Assembly (NCBI GenBank): GCA_039105265.1
Contig: JAPFFF010000012.1
Span: 5,146,001-5,210,000 of the forward strand
Direction of reading: 5' to 3'
DNA from: Tritrichomonas musculus
Lineage: Eukaryota > Parabasalia > Tritrichomonadida > Tritrichomonadidae
Length of the DNA: 64,000 bases
The translations under genes were made by a program, and so were the position numbers. Below are positions 30,841 through 41,900 of this stretch, in pieces (position 1 is the first letter of the stretch; each line of letters opens with the position of its first letter). The notes beneath the pieces are model-generated. The model searched no databases. It was not told the origin of the DNA and saw only the letters and a list, made by a program, of their open reading frames with translations.

Positions 30841-31107
30841 AAACGATTATTTTTCATTTAATTTCTTGATATTTTTCATTTAATTTTTGCTATAGTGTCA
30901 CAAAAAAAGATTGATAGAAGATTTGAATAGTTTATTTTTTATGTAATACAAAAAGTTATTGATAATAATCACCTCAATTTTTACATACTTTTATTTCACT
31001 AAGCAAAAAGAAATAAGGGTTTATGATTTGTCAATTAATGTTAAGTCAATTGAATTTTATAAAATTAAACTATCAAATAGCAAAATAGATTTATTCTTTA
31101 AATAAAT

Positions 31108-32651
31108 CACTCAATTTCCTTGGGTTCAAAAACCCAAAAACCGCAATTTTTGTTTTTGTGGTGGGTTTTTATTTTAGATATTATATGTAAGTCGTTTGGC
31201 CTCTATATATCATATAAACCCAACAAAAACTAAAATTGTAAAAAAAATTATATCGAAATTATTTCATATTTTAACAATACATTTTTAACACTTTATATTT
31301 TGCAGCATTAAATATTAATATATAATTTTAAAAAATATCACGCGCTTACGGTAAAATAATTAAGATATCTTTGTTTTTGTTATTTTCATTAAAAATCTTG
31401 GGTTTTGATATAACTATTTATTTGCATAATGAGTTTTATATTTTTTCAAATGTAAATTTTAATTACTAGCAAGACCATATTTATATTCTTTCATTTTTTG
31501 ATTTGATTTTATAGATATTTTGCAAATATAAAATTTATATTTTATGAGACCACTATCAAAATTTAAAATATTTCAGGGAAATCAATGAGTTATCACAAAA
31601 TTATTTTCATATAAAAATTTTAACTGAGCTTTTTTTTGTATTTATTTTTATAGATATAAAACATATTAGGGATTAATTTTAGAATAGTTGTACTTTTGAG
31701 AGAGTAATTCAATTTTTTCATCACAATATTTGGTGGGTCAAAATGGTATGAACAAAAAAACGAATAAATTGAGAGAAGCATTGTAAAATTGATAATATCA
31801 AAATCTTTAATATATTATGTTTATTTCGATAAGTATTTAAAAAAGCTCTATTTTAATAAACCATATAAATATAATACGCATTATTTTACCAAAGTTTTTA
31901 GGTATTACTTTTTTATCTTTGTAAAAAATGAATATATGATTTTCAACTCATATCATTTTCAAATAAGTAAAATTTGGTACGCAAAATAGTCTTTTAACAC
32001 GATAAATACGTTAAAAACAAGTAGTAAAAGATGATTGAATAGCTTTTCAAAACTGAAAATTTGTTCCATCTTTTGTAGAGCAATTCTTATAAAATAACCA
32101 ATTATACAAAGGTAAAAGCTTGTAGTTTACATCATATTGCTGCTTGCTTTTTCAAATTTTGAATCTTTTTAGAGTTATGAAATAACTGAGATTGTACTCA
32201 TTTGTGGCGATTCTTAGCAGTGTAATCTTTCTTAATAATACCGCCACTTGATAATAATTTGCATTTTCATGCATAATTTATCGAATTTCCTTTGTTTTTG
32301 ATGAAAAATATTTTCATTACTTTCTCATTAAAATTATCATAAACCATTGAATTTTTGTTTTTTGGGTTAATTTTTGGCTTATAAATGTTTGATAATATCT
32401 CAAAACGTACCGTTAGAAAATTTAATGTTTTAATAAATGTATTAAATAAATATATCATTAATAATAAATAAATATTCTATATATGCAAGTAGTCGGAGGT
32501 CAAAGAGATAAAATATTAAGTCTAAATCATTTTTTAAAGATTTGGATTTGACTTGGTTTGTTTGGGTTTCGTTTCTTTTGGGATTACCTAATTTCTTCGA
32601 CCCAAACCCACAAAAATCTGACATTTTTTTGGGTTTCTAAGAAATTGAGTG
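31108..32651. mobile_element. Non-autonomous CACT-ended element nested in the Tc1 element
   Basis: The left end CACTCAATTTC (31108) and right end GAAATTGAGTG (ending 32651) are perfect 11-bp inverted repeats. Both are followed inward by AAACCC(AAAAA) motifs. AAT flanks both sides, consistent with a 3-bp target duplication, as in CACTA-type elements. No transposase frame is present. The class call is tentative because TSD and TIR are short in an AT-rich background. Confidence 0.5.
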
Positions 32652-32756
32652 AATGTATTTCAAAAATTTGATAAAATTGAGAGGAAATTTTATATCCTCG
32701 TATTTTGAATGAAATTTATTTTTTAAAAAAAAAATTAAAATATATCATTTTTTTTA

Positions 32757-33785
32757 ATGAATCCAGACTGTTTTTCACTTCCAAAAAATCAAAGAGATAG
32801 ATACGAATTAATTAATAGTGTTTACAATGTTAGCCATAGTTTAGCTGGAACTGCAACAGCACTTCAGATAACAACTAACACCGTTAAAGCAGCAAGAGAT
32901 TGGGTGGCAAATGGAAGACCTCCATTAAAAAAAATTGGAAGACCGCAAGCTATTAGCAAAAATATTAAATATTTTATCCTTATAAATACTATTTTTTATC
33001 CACAAACCTCGGCTGAAGAATTATCTCAGCATATCCAAAACTGCTTTGGTGTCTCAATAGGAAGAGCAACTTTAAATAATGCGAGACACAAACTTGGATT
33101 TAAGTATGCTTCCAGAATTCTTGTTCTTCATTTTAATAGAATTTCTTTGCAAACTCGAGTCAACTTTGCACAATGGTTTTTAAATGCCGGTATTAACCAT
33201 AGAACAATTATATTCTCTGACGAGAGTTGGTTCGTTTTAGGACCAAACAATTATTATGTTTGGCGTATCCCAGGTGATGATTATAATACAGTCACCAGAG
33301 TAAACGATTTGCACCCGCCCAAAGTTATGATATGGGCAGGTATCGGGTTCAATTTTAAGACGGACCTAATTTTTTTTACACAGAGTGTAAATTCAAATAT
33401 TTACATTAAAGAAGCCATCGTAGGCAGCCATTTAAAATATCATGCCGATAAAGCATATGGTTATAATCAATGGCTTTTCCAGCAAGATAACGCTAAGCCT
33501 CACACGGCGGTTAATACAATTCAAGCCTTACATAAACTTAGAATCAATACACTTCCACAATGGCCCCCATATTCGCCCGATTTATCTCCTATAGAGATAA
33601 TTTGGGCGATTATGAAGAAGCGTGTAGATAAATATAAGCCAAAAAATATATATCAATTAAAAGAAATTATAAATTATGTTTGGCACAAACTCGATTACTT
33701 CACAATAGATTGTTTAATAGATTCATTCCCTTTTCGACTTCAAAAATGCATTCAGAATAATGGAAATGAAGTTAAATTTCCATGA
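32757..33785 (+). CDS. Tc1/mariner transposase (DDE)
   Basis: 342-residue intact frame from ATG. Residues 10-65 are a helix-turn-helix DNA-binding region followed by a GRP motif (KKIGRPQ). The catalytic triad is complete: D155 in IIFSDESWF, D244 in FQQDNAKPH, E280 in YSPDLSPIEIIW. The second and third residues are separated by 35 residues, making it DD35E where classical Tc1 is DD34E. VWR and PPKVMIWAGI, typical Tc1 blocks, are present. Cuts and pastes DNA at TA sites. Because the frame has no breaks and both ends are present, the element may have been active recently, although an insertion now separates its left end from the gene. Confidence 0.93.
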   Translation: MNPDCFSLPKNQRDRYELINSVYNVSHSLAGTATALQITTNTVKAARDWVANGRPPLKKIGRPQAISKNIKYFILINTIFYPQTSAEELSQHIQNCFGVSIGRATLNNARHKLGFKYASRILVLHFNRISLQTRVNFAQWFLNAGINHRTIIFSDESWFVLGPNNYYVWRIPGDDYNTVTRVNDLHPPKVMIWAGIGFNFKTDLIFFTQSVNSNIYIKEAIVGSHLKYHADKAYGYNQWLFQQDNAKPHTAVNTIQALHKLRINTLPQWPPYSPDLSPIEIIWAIMKKRVDKYKPKNIYQLKEIINYVWHKLDYFTIDCLIDSFPFRLQKCIQNNGNEVKFP

Positions 33786-34350
33786 TTTTTTGCAACTTTT
33801 TCTTAATAAATTTTTTTTTTTTTAACTTTTTGAATATTTGAGAAGAAAAAAAAGATTGATTTAAACCGGAACTTTTAGAAAGAAAACGATCAGATTTTTG
33901 ATAACAAAAAAGTGTACTAAACCTTTTTTGAATTTGATTTCTATCAATCTTTTTTGGTTTCACTATATTTTTCATTCAATTTCTTGATATTTTTCCTTCA
34001 ATTTCTTGAAATTTTTTCATTGAAAATTGAATGCTGAAATTTCAAGAATTTGAATGAAAAATAGCAAAAATTGAATTAAAAATAGCAAAAATTGAATAGA
34101 AAACATCACAAATTGAATAAAAAATAGCAAGATATTGAATAAAAAATGATCGTAAAACGATTTTTGTAAATCTATATACAAGGCTTGGTTAACCATTTTA
34201 AATATGCGGTTTTAAATAAATGAAAAAATTATTTTTTAAAAAAAAAAAACTAAAGGCAAGCTTAATAACTAAAGAGTTTATTGAATATTAATAGAAAACC
34301 TTAACAAAAACCAAAATGTGTTTTAATGTAATTTTGTATAATTTATGCAA

Positions 34351-34572
34351 AAGCTCTGTTTTAATCTAGCAAATATTGCAGCAAGGCTCTTTCCAATTTC
34401 TACATCTGAAGTTGATGCAGAGATGACATTCTAGCAGATTAAATGGCCTTTTGATTCCAGAAACAAGATAAATCCAAAAACAATAATTAATGAACAGAAA
34501 AGGAATACTCAGTCTAATTCTGATTTTTTAGTCACAAAGTGGTATTATCCCAATCATAAATCAAAATCATAA
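34351..34572 (+). pseudogene. hAT transposase C-terminal relic
   Basis: One frame reads KLCFNLANIAARLFPISTSE, then VDAEMTF, a TAG, QIKWPFDSRNKINPKTIINE and on to a stop near 34572. 'LAxIAxRLxxIxxSxxxxExxFSxxK' is the hAT dimerisation block. Only the last 70 codons remain, with one internal stop. The source may be related to the hAT-type MITE at 37152-37648. Confidence 0.6.
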
Positions 34573-35741
34573 TAAACATATTTAATAATTAACAAATTTT
34601 ATATTTATCATATTTGCTTTTTATCACTTTTATTATTAAATATATTTCAATTTTAAAACACTGAACGAAGATTGATGAAAAAAAGATATTATTATTACTA
34701 TATATTTAAAGAAAAATCTAATATAATATAGTTTTTATACCAATATATGCATTTTATCTTGAAAAATAAGCTTATTATATTCATATGTCTCAAAGATATT
34801 CTGATATATAAAAAACTTTCATTTTTTGAAAATATAATATTTGAGATATTTTCCATTCTAATTTACCCATTTAGCGCATTTGTTAATACTCCTTTTGATT
34901 CTGCCTCTAGTTCGATTGGCCGATGTACTGAATTTTTTTAAATTTATATTTTGAAAATATCCAAAGTTGATTTTCTTATATCTCACAAACAATTGTTTAG
35001 TATATAGCAGTGTTTTTAATATATTTCAAAAAATATTTTAAAATACTCATATATATGGTTTGCTGAAATTTAACAAAAAAATGGTTACATTTATTATTTT
35101 TTAAAAACTTGAAATATCAAATTTCAAGAGTGACATACACTGTATAGTAGTATGGATATTGAGGTTTATATTTATCAATAAAAGATGCTTCCTTCTATTT
35201 TCAATAGTATCTGAAATTTGTATTATTTAATCAAAAGTTCAATATTTATTGAAATTGCGTTCATTTTCTAACATTTACATTATTTACTTGGATATATATA
35301 CCTTTTTATTTAAATTATACATTTATCAATAAAATCATTTCCATATATATAATTGTTTTTCAATATAATCATATATTTAATTAAGTTCTCAAATTTTTAA
35401 TCGTCAAATTTAAAAAAATAATCAGTTTTGAAATTATTCAAAAAAAAAAGTTAAGTGAAATGAAAAAAAAGATATAACCATTTTTTGAGGACCTATTTAA
35501 AATATAAGATACATAAATAACTTTCCAATTTCAAATCGAAAATTTCTATTATAAAAACAACGATATTGAATTGATAAAGCATAACTCACAAAAATTTGAA
35601 AAGCATTCAAAATTCAAATTTTATACTCCATTATTTTTGTTTTTGATTCTATGTACTTATATCATAGATTAATTATAGATGAGGTTTGAAAAAAAAAAAA
35701 AATAATTTGCATTTAAAATTTTTCAATTGAAATTGGTAAAA
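34573..35741. other. Intergenic upstream of Myb gene
   Basis: 1.2 kb of AT-rich DNA without a recognisable gene. The small frame 34747-34941 lacks any supporting feature. Confidence 0.45.
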
Positions 35742-35746
35742 TCATT
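35742..35746 (+). promoter_or_regulatory. Initiator (Inr) TCATT
   Basis: TCATTTT sits directly before the ATG at 35749, a textbook trichomonad initiator position with a leader of only a few bases. Confidence 0.55.
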
Positions 35747-35748
35747 TT

Positions 35749-36264
35749 ATGGAATTAGCATCTAACCAGAATTTACATTCTTATTTTCTAATAAACAAAC
35801 AAACCCATACTAGAATACCATTTTCTTCAATTGAAGATAAAAAACTTAGGTTTCTTGTTTGCGAATATGGAGAAGAAAATTGGAAAATTATATCTAAAAA
35901 TATGAAAAATAGAAACACTAGACAATGCAGAGAAAGATGGAACAATTATTTATCTCCCAAAATTAATAACTTCCCATGGTCTGAAGAAGAAGATAAGTTG
36001 CTTGAAAAATTATATCATATGTATGGACCTAAATGGTCATCAATTGCAAAAAATTTTGATGGAAGAACATATATTACTGTTAAAAATCGCTTTTTGCTTT
36101 TGCAAAGGCGAAAAATAAAAGAAAAAGATCAAGATTCTAATAATATCACACCACCAAAAAATACAATAGAAAAAACGGAATCGAAAAAGACAGAAAAAGA
36201 GGATTGCCAAACAGAAAAATGGTCTTTTTTTAATGATGAATTTTTCGATATCTCATTTGATTAA
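35749..36264 (+). CDS. R2R3 Myb-type DNA-binding protein
   Basis: Intact 171-residue frame with a TCATT initiator. Residues 25-69 form Myb repeat R2 (IEDKKLRFLVCEYGEENWKI, MKNRNTRQCRERWNNYL). Residues 74-121 form R3 (PWSEEEDKLLEKLYHMYGPK, WSSIAKNF, VKNRFLLLQRRK). Spaced W residues and recognition-helix motifs RQCRERW and VKNRF are present. The first W of R2 is replaced, as often seen. The tail is short, acidic and lysine-rich. Trichomonads have many such two-repeat Myb proteins, and some bind promoters (for example ap65-1 in T. vaginalis). A nuclear transcription regulator is the likely role. Confidence 0.9.
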   Translation: MELASNQNLHSYFLINKQTHTRIPFSSIEDKKLRFLVCEYGEENWKIISKNMKNRNTRQCRERWNNYLSPKINNFPWSEEEDKLLEKLYHMYGPKWSSIAKNFDGRTYITVKNRFLLLQRRKIKEKDQDSNNITPPKNTIEKTESKKTEKEDCQTEKWSFFNDEFFDISFD

Positions 36265-36685
36265 TTAAAACTAGATTATATTATTAAAATAAAAATAATA
36301 AAAGCATTTTTTAAAAACATATATTTTTGTGGTATTTTAAAAAAATTTTATGGATGTAAAATCAATGCATTCTTGTGGATGTATAATCAATACAATCATA
36401 CAAAAATTTAAGCTCAAAATAAGAAATTCAATTAAAATTTTGTTTATTCAAAGAAATTTGAATAAGCATAAATAACGATAAACTTTAAATATAATCCATT
36501 CTAATTATTATTTGATCTCCTACACTACAAACAAATGTTATGCCAATATCTCCTCATATATTTATTTGAATTGAAAATTTTGGTTGTTTACAAAAAGATA
36601 TCTTTTAAATTTTGAAATTATGTGATGTGAAATCCATTGATTTTTTATAATAACTTTTTCTGATAAATAAACTGATAAATAAATG
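36265..36685. other. Intergenic
   Basis: No gene. Two near copies of 'TGGATGTA(A)AATCAATxCA' occur at 36352-36390. Confidence 0.4.
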
Positions 36686-36909
36686 TTAAGGTACAAATCC
36701 AGTATGTTTTAAATTGATAAATAAATCGTTAAAAAATTGAGATAATTCCCCTCTCAGAAAAAGTTTGGTATTTCTGAGTAAATTTCGATGATTCTGAGGT
36801 TTACATTTGACTCTTTATCGTATAAATAATTGAAAAAAAAAAATTATTTTTTTTATATCACATATCATTTTAATTTGCTGTTATTTAACTTACTGGATTT
36901 ATACCTTAA
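36686..36909. mobile_element. TTAA-flanked MITE (piggyBac-like)
   Basis: The 216-bp core (36690-36905) has 19-bp inverted ends GGTACAAATCCAGTATGTT and, at the right in reverse, GGTATAAATCCAGTAAGTT (17 of 19). TTAA lies on both sides (36686-36689 and 36906-36909), the target duplication of piggyBac-type elements. The interior has no coding sequence. Confidence 0.65.
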
Positions 36910-37143
36910 AAAGATAAATAAAGTAGCTTTTATTATGCAATTTAAAAGATGTCGTTTCATTTTTCAATTTGAAAATTGAGAACCGATACTCATACAATCA
37001 AAATCAAAAATTTCTCAATATAGAGAAAAAATATTCTGTTTTCTTGCTAAATTTTTATTCATTTTATATTGGCAAAAAAGTAAAAATTATTTTTTTTTTA
37101 GTAATTCCAAGATAAAACATGAGTTCATTTTTTATTTTTTGAA
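36910..37143. other. Intergenic
   Basis: Short AT-rich spacer between two MITEs. Nothing recognised. Confidence 0.35.
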
Positions 37144-37656
37144 TTGCTTGGCAGGGATGGCCAATGTTGGAAAAATTGATCAACGGCGTCACTTTTTTGG
37201 TGGCTCGTTGTCAACGTTATTTCAACGTCAACGATCAACGATAAATGTTTCGTTGAAATTGATCGTCCAAAAAAATGGCACTTTTTTATTTCTATCGTCG
37301 TTGATTTAAAATTAAAATTAAAATTAAATTATCATTTCTGTAACATATATATATTTGGTATTTATATAGATATGATAATGATATTTACTAATTTTTTCAA
37401 AATAATAATGCTTCATTAAATCATACCAAATATAAATTGAATCGAAAAAGTTTTTTTCAGAAAAAGTTGTCTCTCAAATAAAATCAACTTTTCAATAAGC
37501 ATAACGCTAACTTAATTCATTTATTCAACATTATTTCAACGTTAACATGTCGTTATGACCAAATTGAAACGGTTATAATCAATGACCTTAATGCCGTTGA
37601 AGTTGACATTCAATTCAACGATTTTAACGTTAACGTTGTCCAATCCTGTTGCTTGG
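37144..37656. mobile_element. hAT-type MITE with 8-bp target duplication
   Basis: TTGCTTGG flanks both sides (37144-37151 and 37649-37656), the 8-bp duplication made by hAT transposases. The 497-bp element (37152-37648) begins CAGGGATGGCCAATGTT and ends with the inverse of CAGGATTGGACAACGTT (13 of 17). Both subterminal regions are rich in TCAACG/CGTTGA motifs, as expected for transposase-binding repeats. No ORF. The perfect duplication suggests a fairly young insertion. Confidence 0.8.
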
Positions 37657-37789
37657 ATATTTATATTCACAAAATATATTTGATAATATTATATATATCT
37701 TTTCCAATATATCTTTTGTATATATATAAAGATTTTTCTTGAATGAATAAATTGTTTTTAAACCAAAAAACAAAAAATTAAATCATTTT

Positions 37790-37824
<35 letters not shown>

Positions 37825-38953
37825 TGAATCGAAAGTTATTCATGATCAACAACAGTTGGTTATTTCGTGTCAAATAGAAACCCAATAAAATAATAAATCT
37901 AAGTATGAATTTTAAGTGCATCAAAATCAACTTTTTGAATGATGTATTAAAAAGAAATATATTTTTTATTCTCATGTGTTATACAATGCATTTGGACCAG
38001 GCCTATTTGTTGAATTTTCTTTCGAATTTTGATTTTTTTAATGTTGAAGATTAATCGAAGATTATTCAATAAATGAGCACAATTATATTTAATGAATCTT
38101 ATTTACTTATATAATGATCAGTGAGAACAATCATTAATAATTAGATTTAATATTTTCTGATAAAAAATGGTTTTTAAATTTTCAATTCAATTGGAAAAGA
38201 TCGACTTTTTCTGTGCGACTGTAAACAATAAAAATAATTATCACAAATATTAGACCGTTTTCTTTTATTTAGAAGTTCAAATTCAATTTTTTGATATAAC
38301 TGATTGAATTAAATATTTTTAATATAATGGAATATTTGTAAATATTCTAAAATTATTTTGTTTAATATTTATATATAATGAATTTATAAGTATAAAAATA
38401 AAAAATATTCATATTTATTTTATCTAAAATAATTATTTAACAATATTGTTTATTTCAATAATTTCAAATATATTCAAATAATTAATTCTTTTTTATACTT
38501 AAATTTTAAAAATATAATTAACATATAATTTATTTTATAATAACAATAAAATTATTCTTATTATAAAATATGATATTTTAATATATTTATTTTAAAATTA
38601 TAAAGAAAAAAATTAAATTTTTAAAATCATTATTTGAATGTATGATTTTTTTGATTTAATTTTAATATATTTAAAAATTAGTATATCTTAAAAAAAAAAT
38701 AAAGAAAACAATTAATTATATTCATAAAAATGTGTAAAAATAAATAAATAATGTAATTAATATATAATTATTTGAAATAATGTAATTATTTTATTCAATA
38801 TTTTTTAAATCATTGCAAGATCAAATATTAATTATATTTATCCAATTATGATCATTTAAAATCATTAATTTATTGAGAAAATAAAGTTATTCACTACTAT
38901 TTAAAAAAATAAATACCATTTTAGTCTATCGTTTTTATATAAAATCAATTTTT
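37657..38953. other. AT-rich intergenic with T run
   Basis: 1.3 kb without a recognised gene. A pure T run covers about 37792-37823. The 38330-38900 part is almost entirely A and T. The calpain start follows. Confidence 0.5.
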
Positions 38954-41900
38954 ATGATGAAAAACTTTGATGATTTCAATCAAGAAGCAAAGCAATTCAA
39001 AAGAATTTTAACGAATTATAAAAAGACAGGCGTACCTTTTGTAGATCAAAATTTTCTTCCGAGTTGCAAAACTAAAGAAAGATTTAAATTTCGCAATTGT
39101 AAGAAAAAGAACAAATGGATAAGACTCGATGAAATTTATGATGCACCACTTTTTCAGAAAGATTTAATCCATCCAAATTACGTTATTCAAGGCAAAATTG
39201 GAAATTGTTATTTTATTAGTGCTTTATCACACATCGCGAAATATCCTCATTTAATTCAATCTTTTTTTGATACAGAAACCCCAAATAAAATATTAGGAAG
39301 TGTTCCAGATTCAATCAACATTAAATGTGGAGCCGTTGTTGTTTATTTTTATTGTTTTGGCCGCAGGACTCCTGTTTTAATCGACACATTAATGCCATTT
39401 TCATCAAAACTCGGCAAATTACGTTTCAGCCGACCATCTTTACCTACGTATTCGCCATGGTTTTGTCTTGTTGAAAAAGCATATGCAAAATTATATGAAT
39501 CCTATTCAAATATTGAAAAGGGGTTATTATGTGAGGCCATTCATACACTAATTGGCTATGAGCCTATTTACAAGTATATAAACTCATTGCAACAAAAAGA
39601 AAAAGTTGATAAAATGCCACTTTTTGAGAGACTATTGAAATACCAAAATCAGGGGGCCCTTTTGGGTGCCAGCATCAACATGAAATATCACGATAACAAC
39701 GTAACACAAAGAGAACTAAGAAGTAAAAACTTAATCAAGAATCACACTTATACGGTTTTAAAAGTGACACAATGCGGCGATAAACGTTTCGTCTGCTTGA
39801 GGAATCCTTGGGGCAGAAAAGAGTGGAGTGGTGACTGGTCAAATAATTCACCTCTTTGGACACCTACCCTAAAAGAACAATTGGAATTTGACAACTTAAA
39901 AAATGGAACTTTTTTAATGAGCGATCATGACTTTTTCAAATATTTCACCACAATTTCTTTGCCAAGGCCAATTTCACCTCACTTTCATTGCAGACAATTC
40001 AATTGTCAGATTAAGCCAGGTCGTGATGATGGCCATAGTGTTTGCGATCCTAGAACGTATTTATCAAGCAAACCTAATTTTGCACTGCAAGTTGTAACGC
40101 CAATTCAATCAAAATGCCGCCTTCATTTCATCGTAGAAAATCGAGGAAGAACGTTTAAAAATAAAAGTATCTTCCCAAAGAAGCCTCCTTTTTATTCTGT
40201 CAATTTGGCACTCTTGAATGGAAGAAAATTTGATTCAACTACTTTTTTTAATCGTGGATTGACCAAATTCACATCAAACTATTCTCATTGCTCTTTTGTT
40301 TATGACGTAATGAGTAATTTTGACATCGTTACCATCATGGTCAATCGAATTGAGAAGAGTAGAATGCACGAGGATTTTGTTATTTCAATCTATTCTGAAT
40401 ATGACTTTATACTATATGATATTGATAATCCTGACCAGATAATACCTGAAAAAGAGAATATTTTGAATGAAATAATAATGCCTATAAATATTTACAATGA
40501 ATTGTTGAAAGATCAAAATAATGATGAACAAAAATATGATGAAAATATTGAAGAAATGATCAATAAAAACCAAGAAGAAGAAGTTGATATCGGAAATATG
40601 ATTAATGAACAAGCAGTGATGCACAGAAAAAGAAGAAGGAAAACTCACAAGAAAATCGAAATAATAAATGATGATCAACAAAATGAAGAAAAGAATAATT
40701 TAAGAAAAGAAGACCAAGAAATCAATGAAGATATAATTGTCAAAAACAATGAAGAAGATAGTAACGAACAAGTAGTGATGCACAGAAAAAGAAGAAGGAA
40801 AACTCACAAGAAAATCGAAATAATAAATGATGATCAACAAAATGAAGAACAGAATAATTTAAGAAAAGAAGACCAAGAAAATAATGAAGATATAATTGTC
40901 AAAAACAATGAAGAAGATAGTAACGAACAAGTAGTGATGCACAGAAAAAGAAGAAGGAAAACTCACAAGAAAATCGGAATAATAAATGATGATCAACAAA
41001 ATGAAGAAATGATTAATTTAAGCAAAGAAGACCAAGAAATCAATGAAGAAATAATTCGCAAAAATAGTGAAGAGATATTTAGTGAGCAAACAAAAATAAA
41101 AAGAAGAAGAAGAGAAGAGAATTCATGCTTTAAAAATTGTAATCATATTGCAAATAATGTAAACAATGAAGAACACTGTACATTAATAACAACGAATGAT
41201 GGTGTTGATAAAGTTCAAAGAAAAAAGTATACAATCAAATTAACATCAGATGAAAACGATGAAGATGAACAAAAAATATCAAAAGAAAAAAACAACGAAT
41301 GCACATTGACTTTTAACAAAGAAGACAAAAAATCTTTAGCAGCTAAACAAAGAAAGAAATTTAATATACCAATTACAAATGATCCTAATAAAGAGAGAGC
41401 CAAACTAATAACAAAAGCACAAATTGTAAACCAAAGAAAAATTATTAGTCCAAGAAGAAAGTATAGCATTAAATTATCTTCTGATGATAGTTATGAAGAA
41501 GATGGAAACTATAAATCCAAAGATAGAAAAGCAATTCCAGAAGAAGACGAGGAATATGAAGAATTAAACACTGTAAGAAAACCAATGAATAAAAGAAGAA
41601 GAAATAATGCAGAATTAACTTTTTATGATAATGATGAAAATGAAGAGACAGCAAATGCGCAAATAGAAGAAGAAGCTTCAAAGAAAAAATTCAAAGGAAG
41701 AATGTTAAATGAAAAGACAATAAATATTATGAAAAAAGAAGAAGAAGAAGTAAAAAAAGTAAACGTTGAAGAATTTCAAGCAATTGAAAATGATGATTTG
41801 TATTTGGCAAATATACTTTGTAGAATGATTCAAGAAAATGAAAAATTAATCAACAATAAAAGCAGTGGAAATGTCACACAAAACGAAGTTTTTGAATCAG

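Larger units (their letters stand above)
30841..34154 (+). mobile_element. Tc1/mariner-type transposon carrying a nested insertion
   Basis: Left end 30841-30919 and right end 33939-34154 are inverted copies. The inner 29-bp core TATAGTG..CAAAAAAAGATTGATAGAA (30891-30919 against 33939-33967) matches at 26 of 29 positions. Outside it lie inverted units of the type ACGATNATTTTTNATTNAAT, with the right side expanded by extra ATTCAATTT units. The transposase gene (32757-33785) lies within. The span is 3.3 kb, but 1.54 kb of it looks like another element (31108-32651). Removing that leaves about 1.77 kb (1.53 kb between cores), normal for the superfamily. Exact termini and the TA duplication are uncertain in such AT-rich flanks. 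Confidence 0.65.

Noticed and set aside
34747-34941. 64-codon frame upstream of the Myb gene
   Set aside because: No domain, no initiator and composition identical to the surrounding non-coding DNA.
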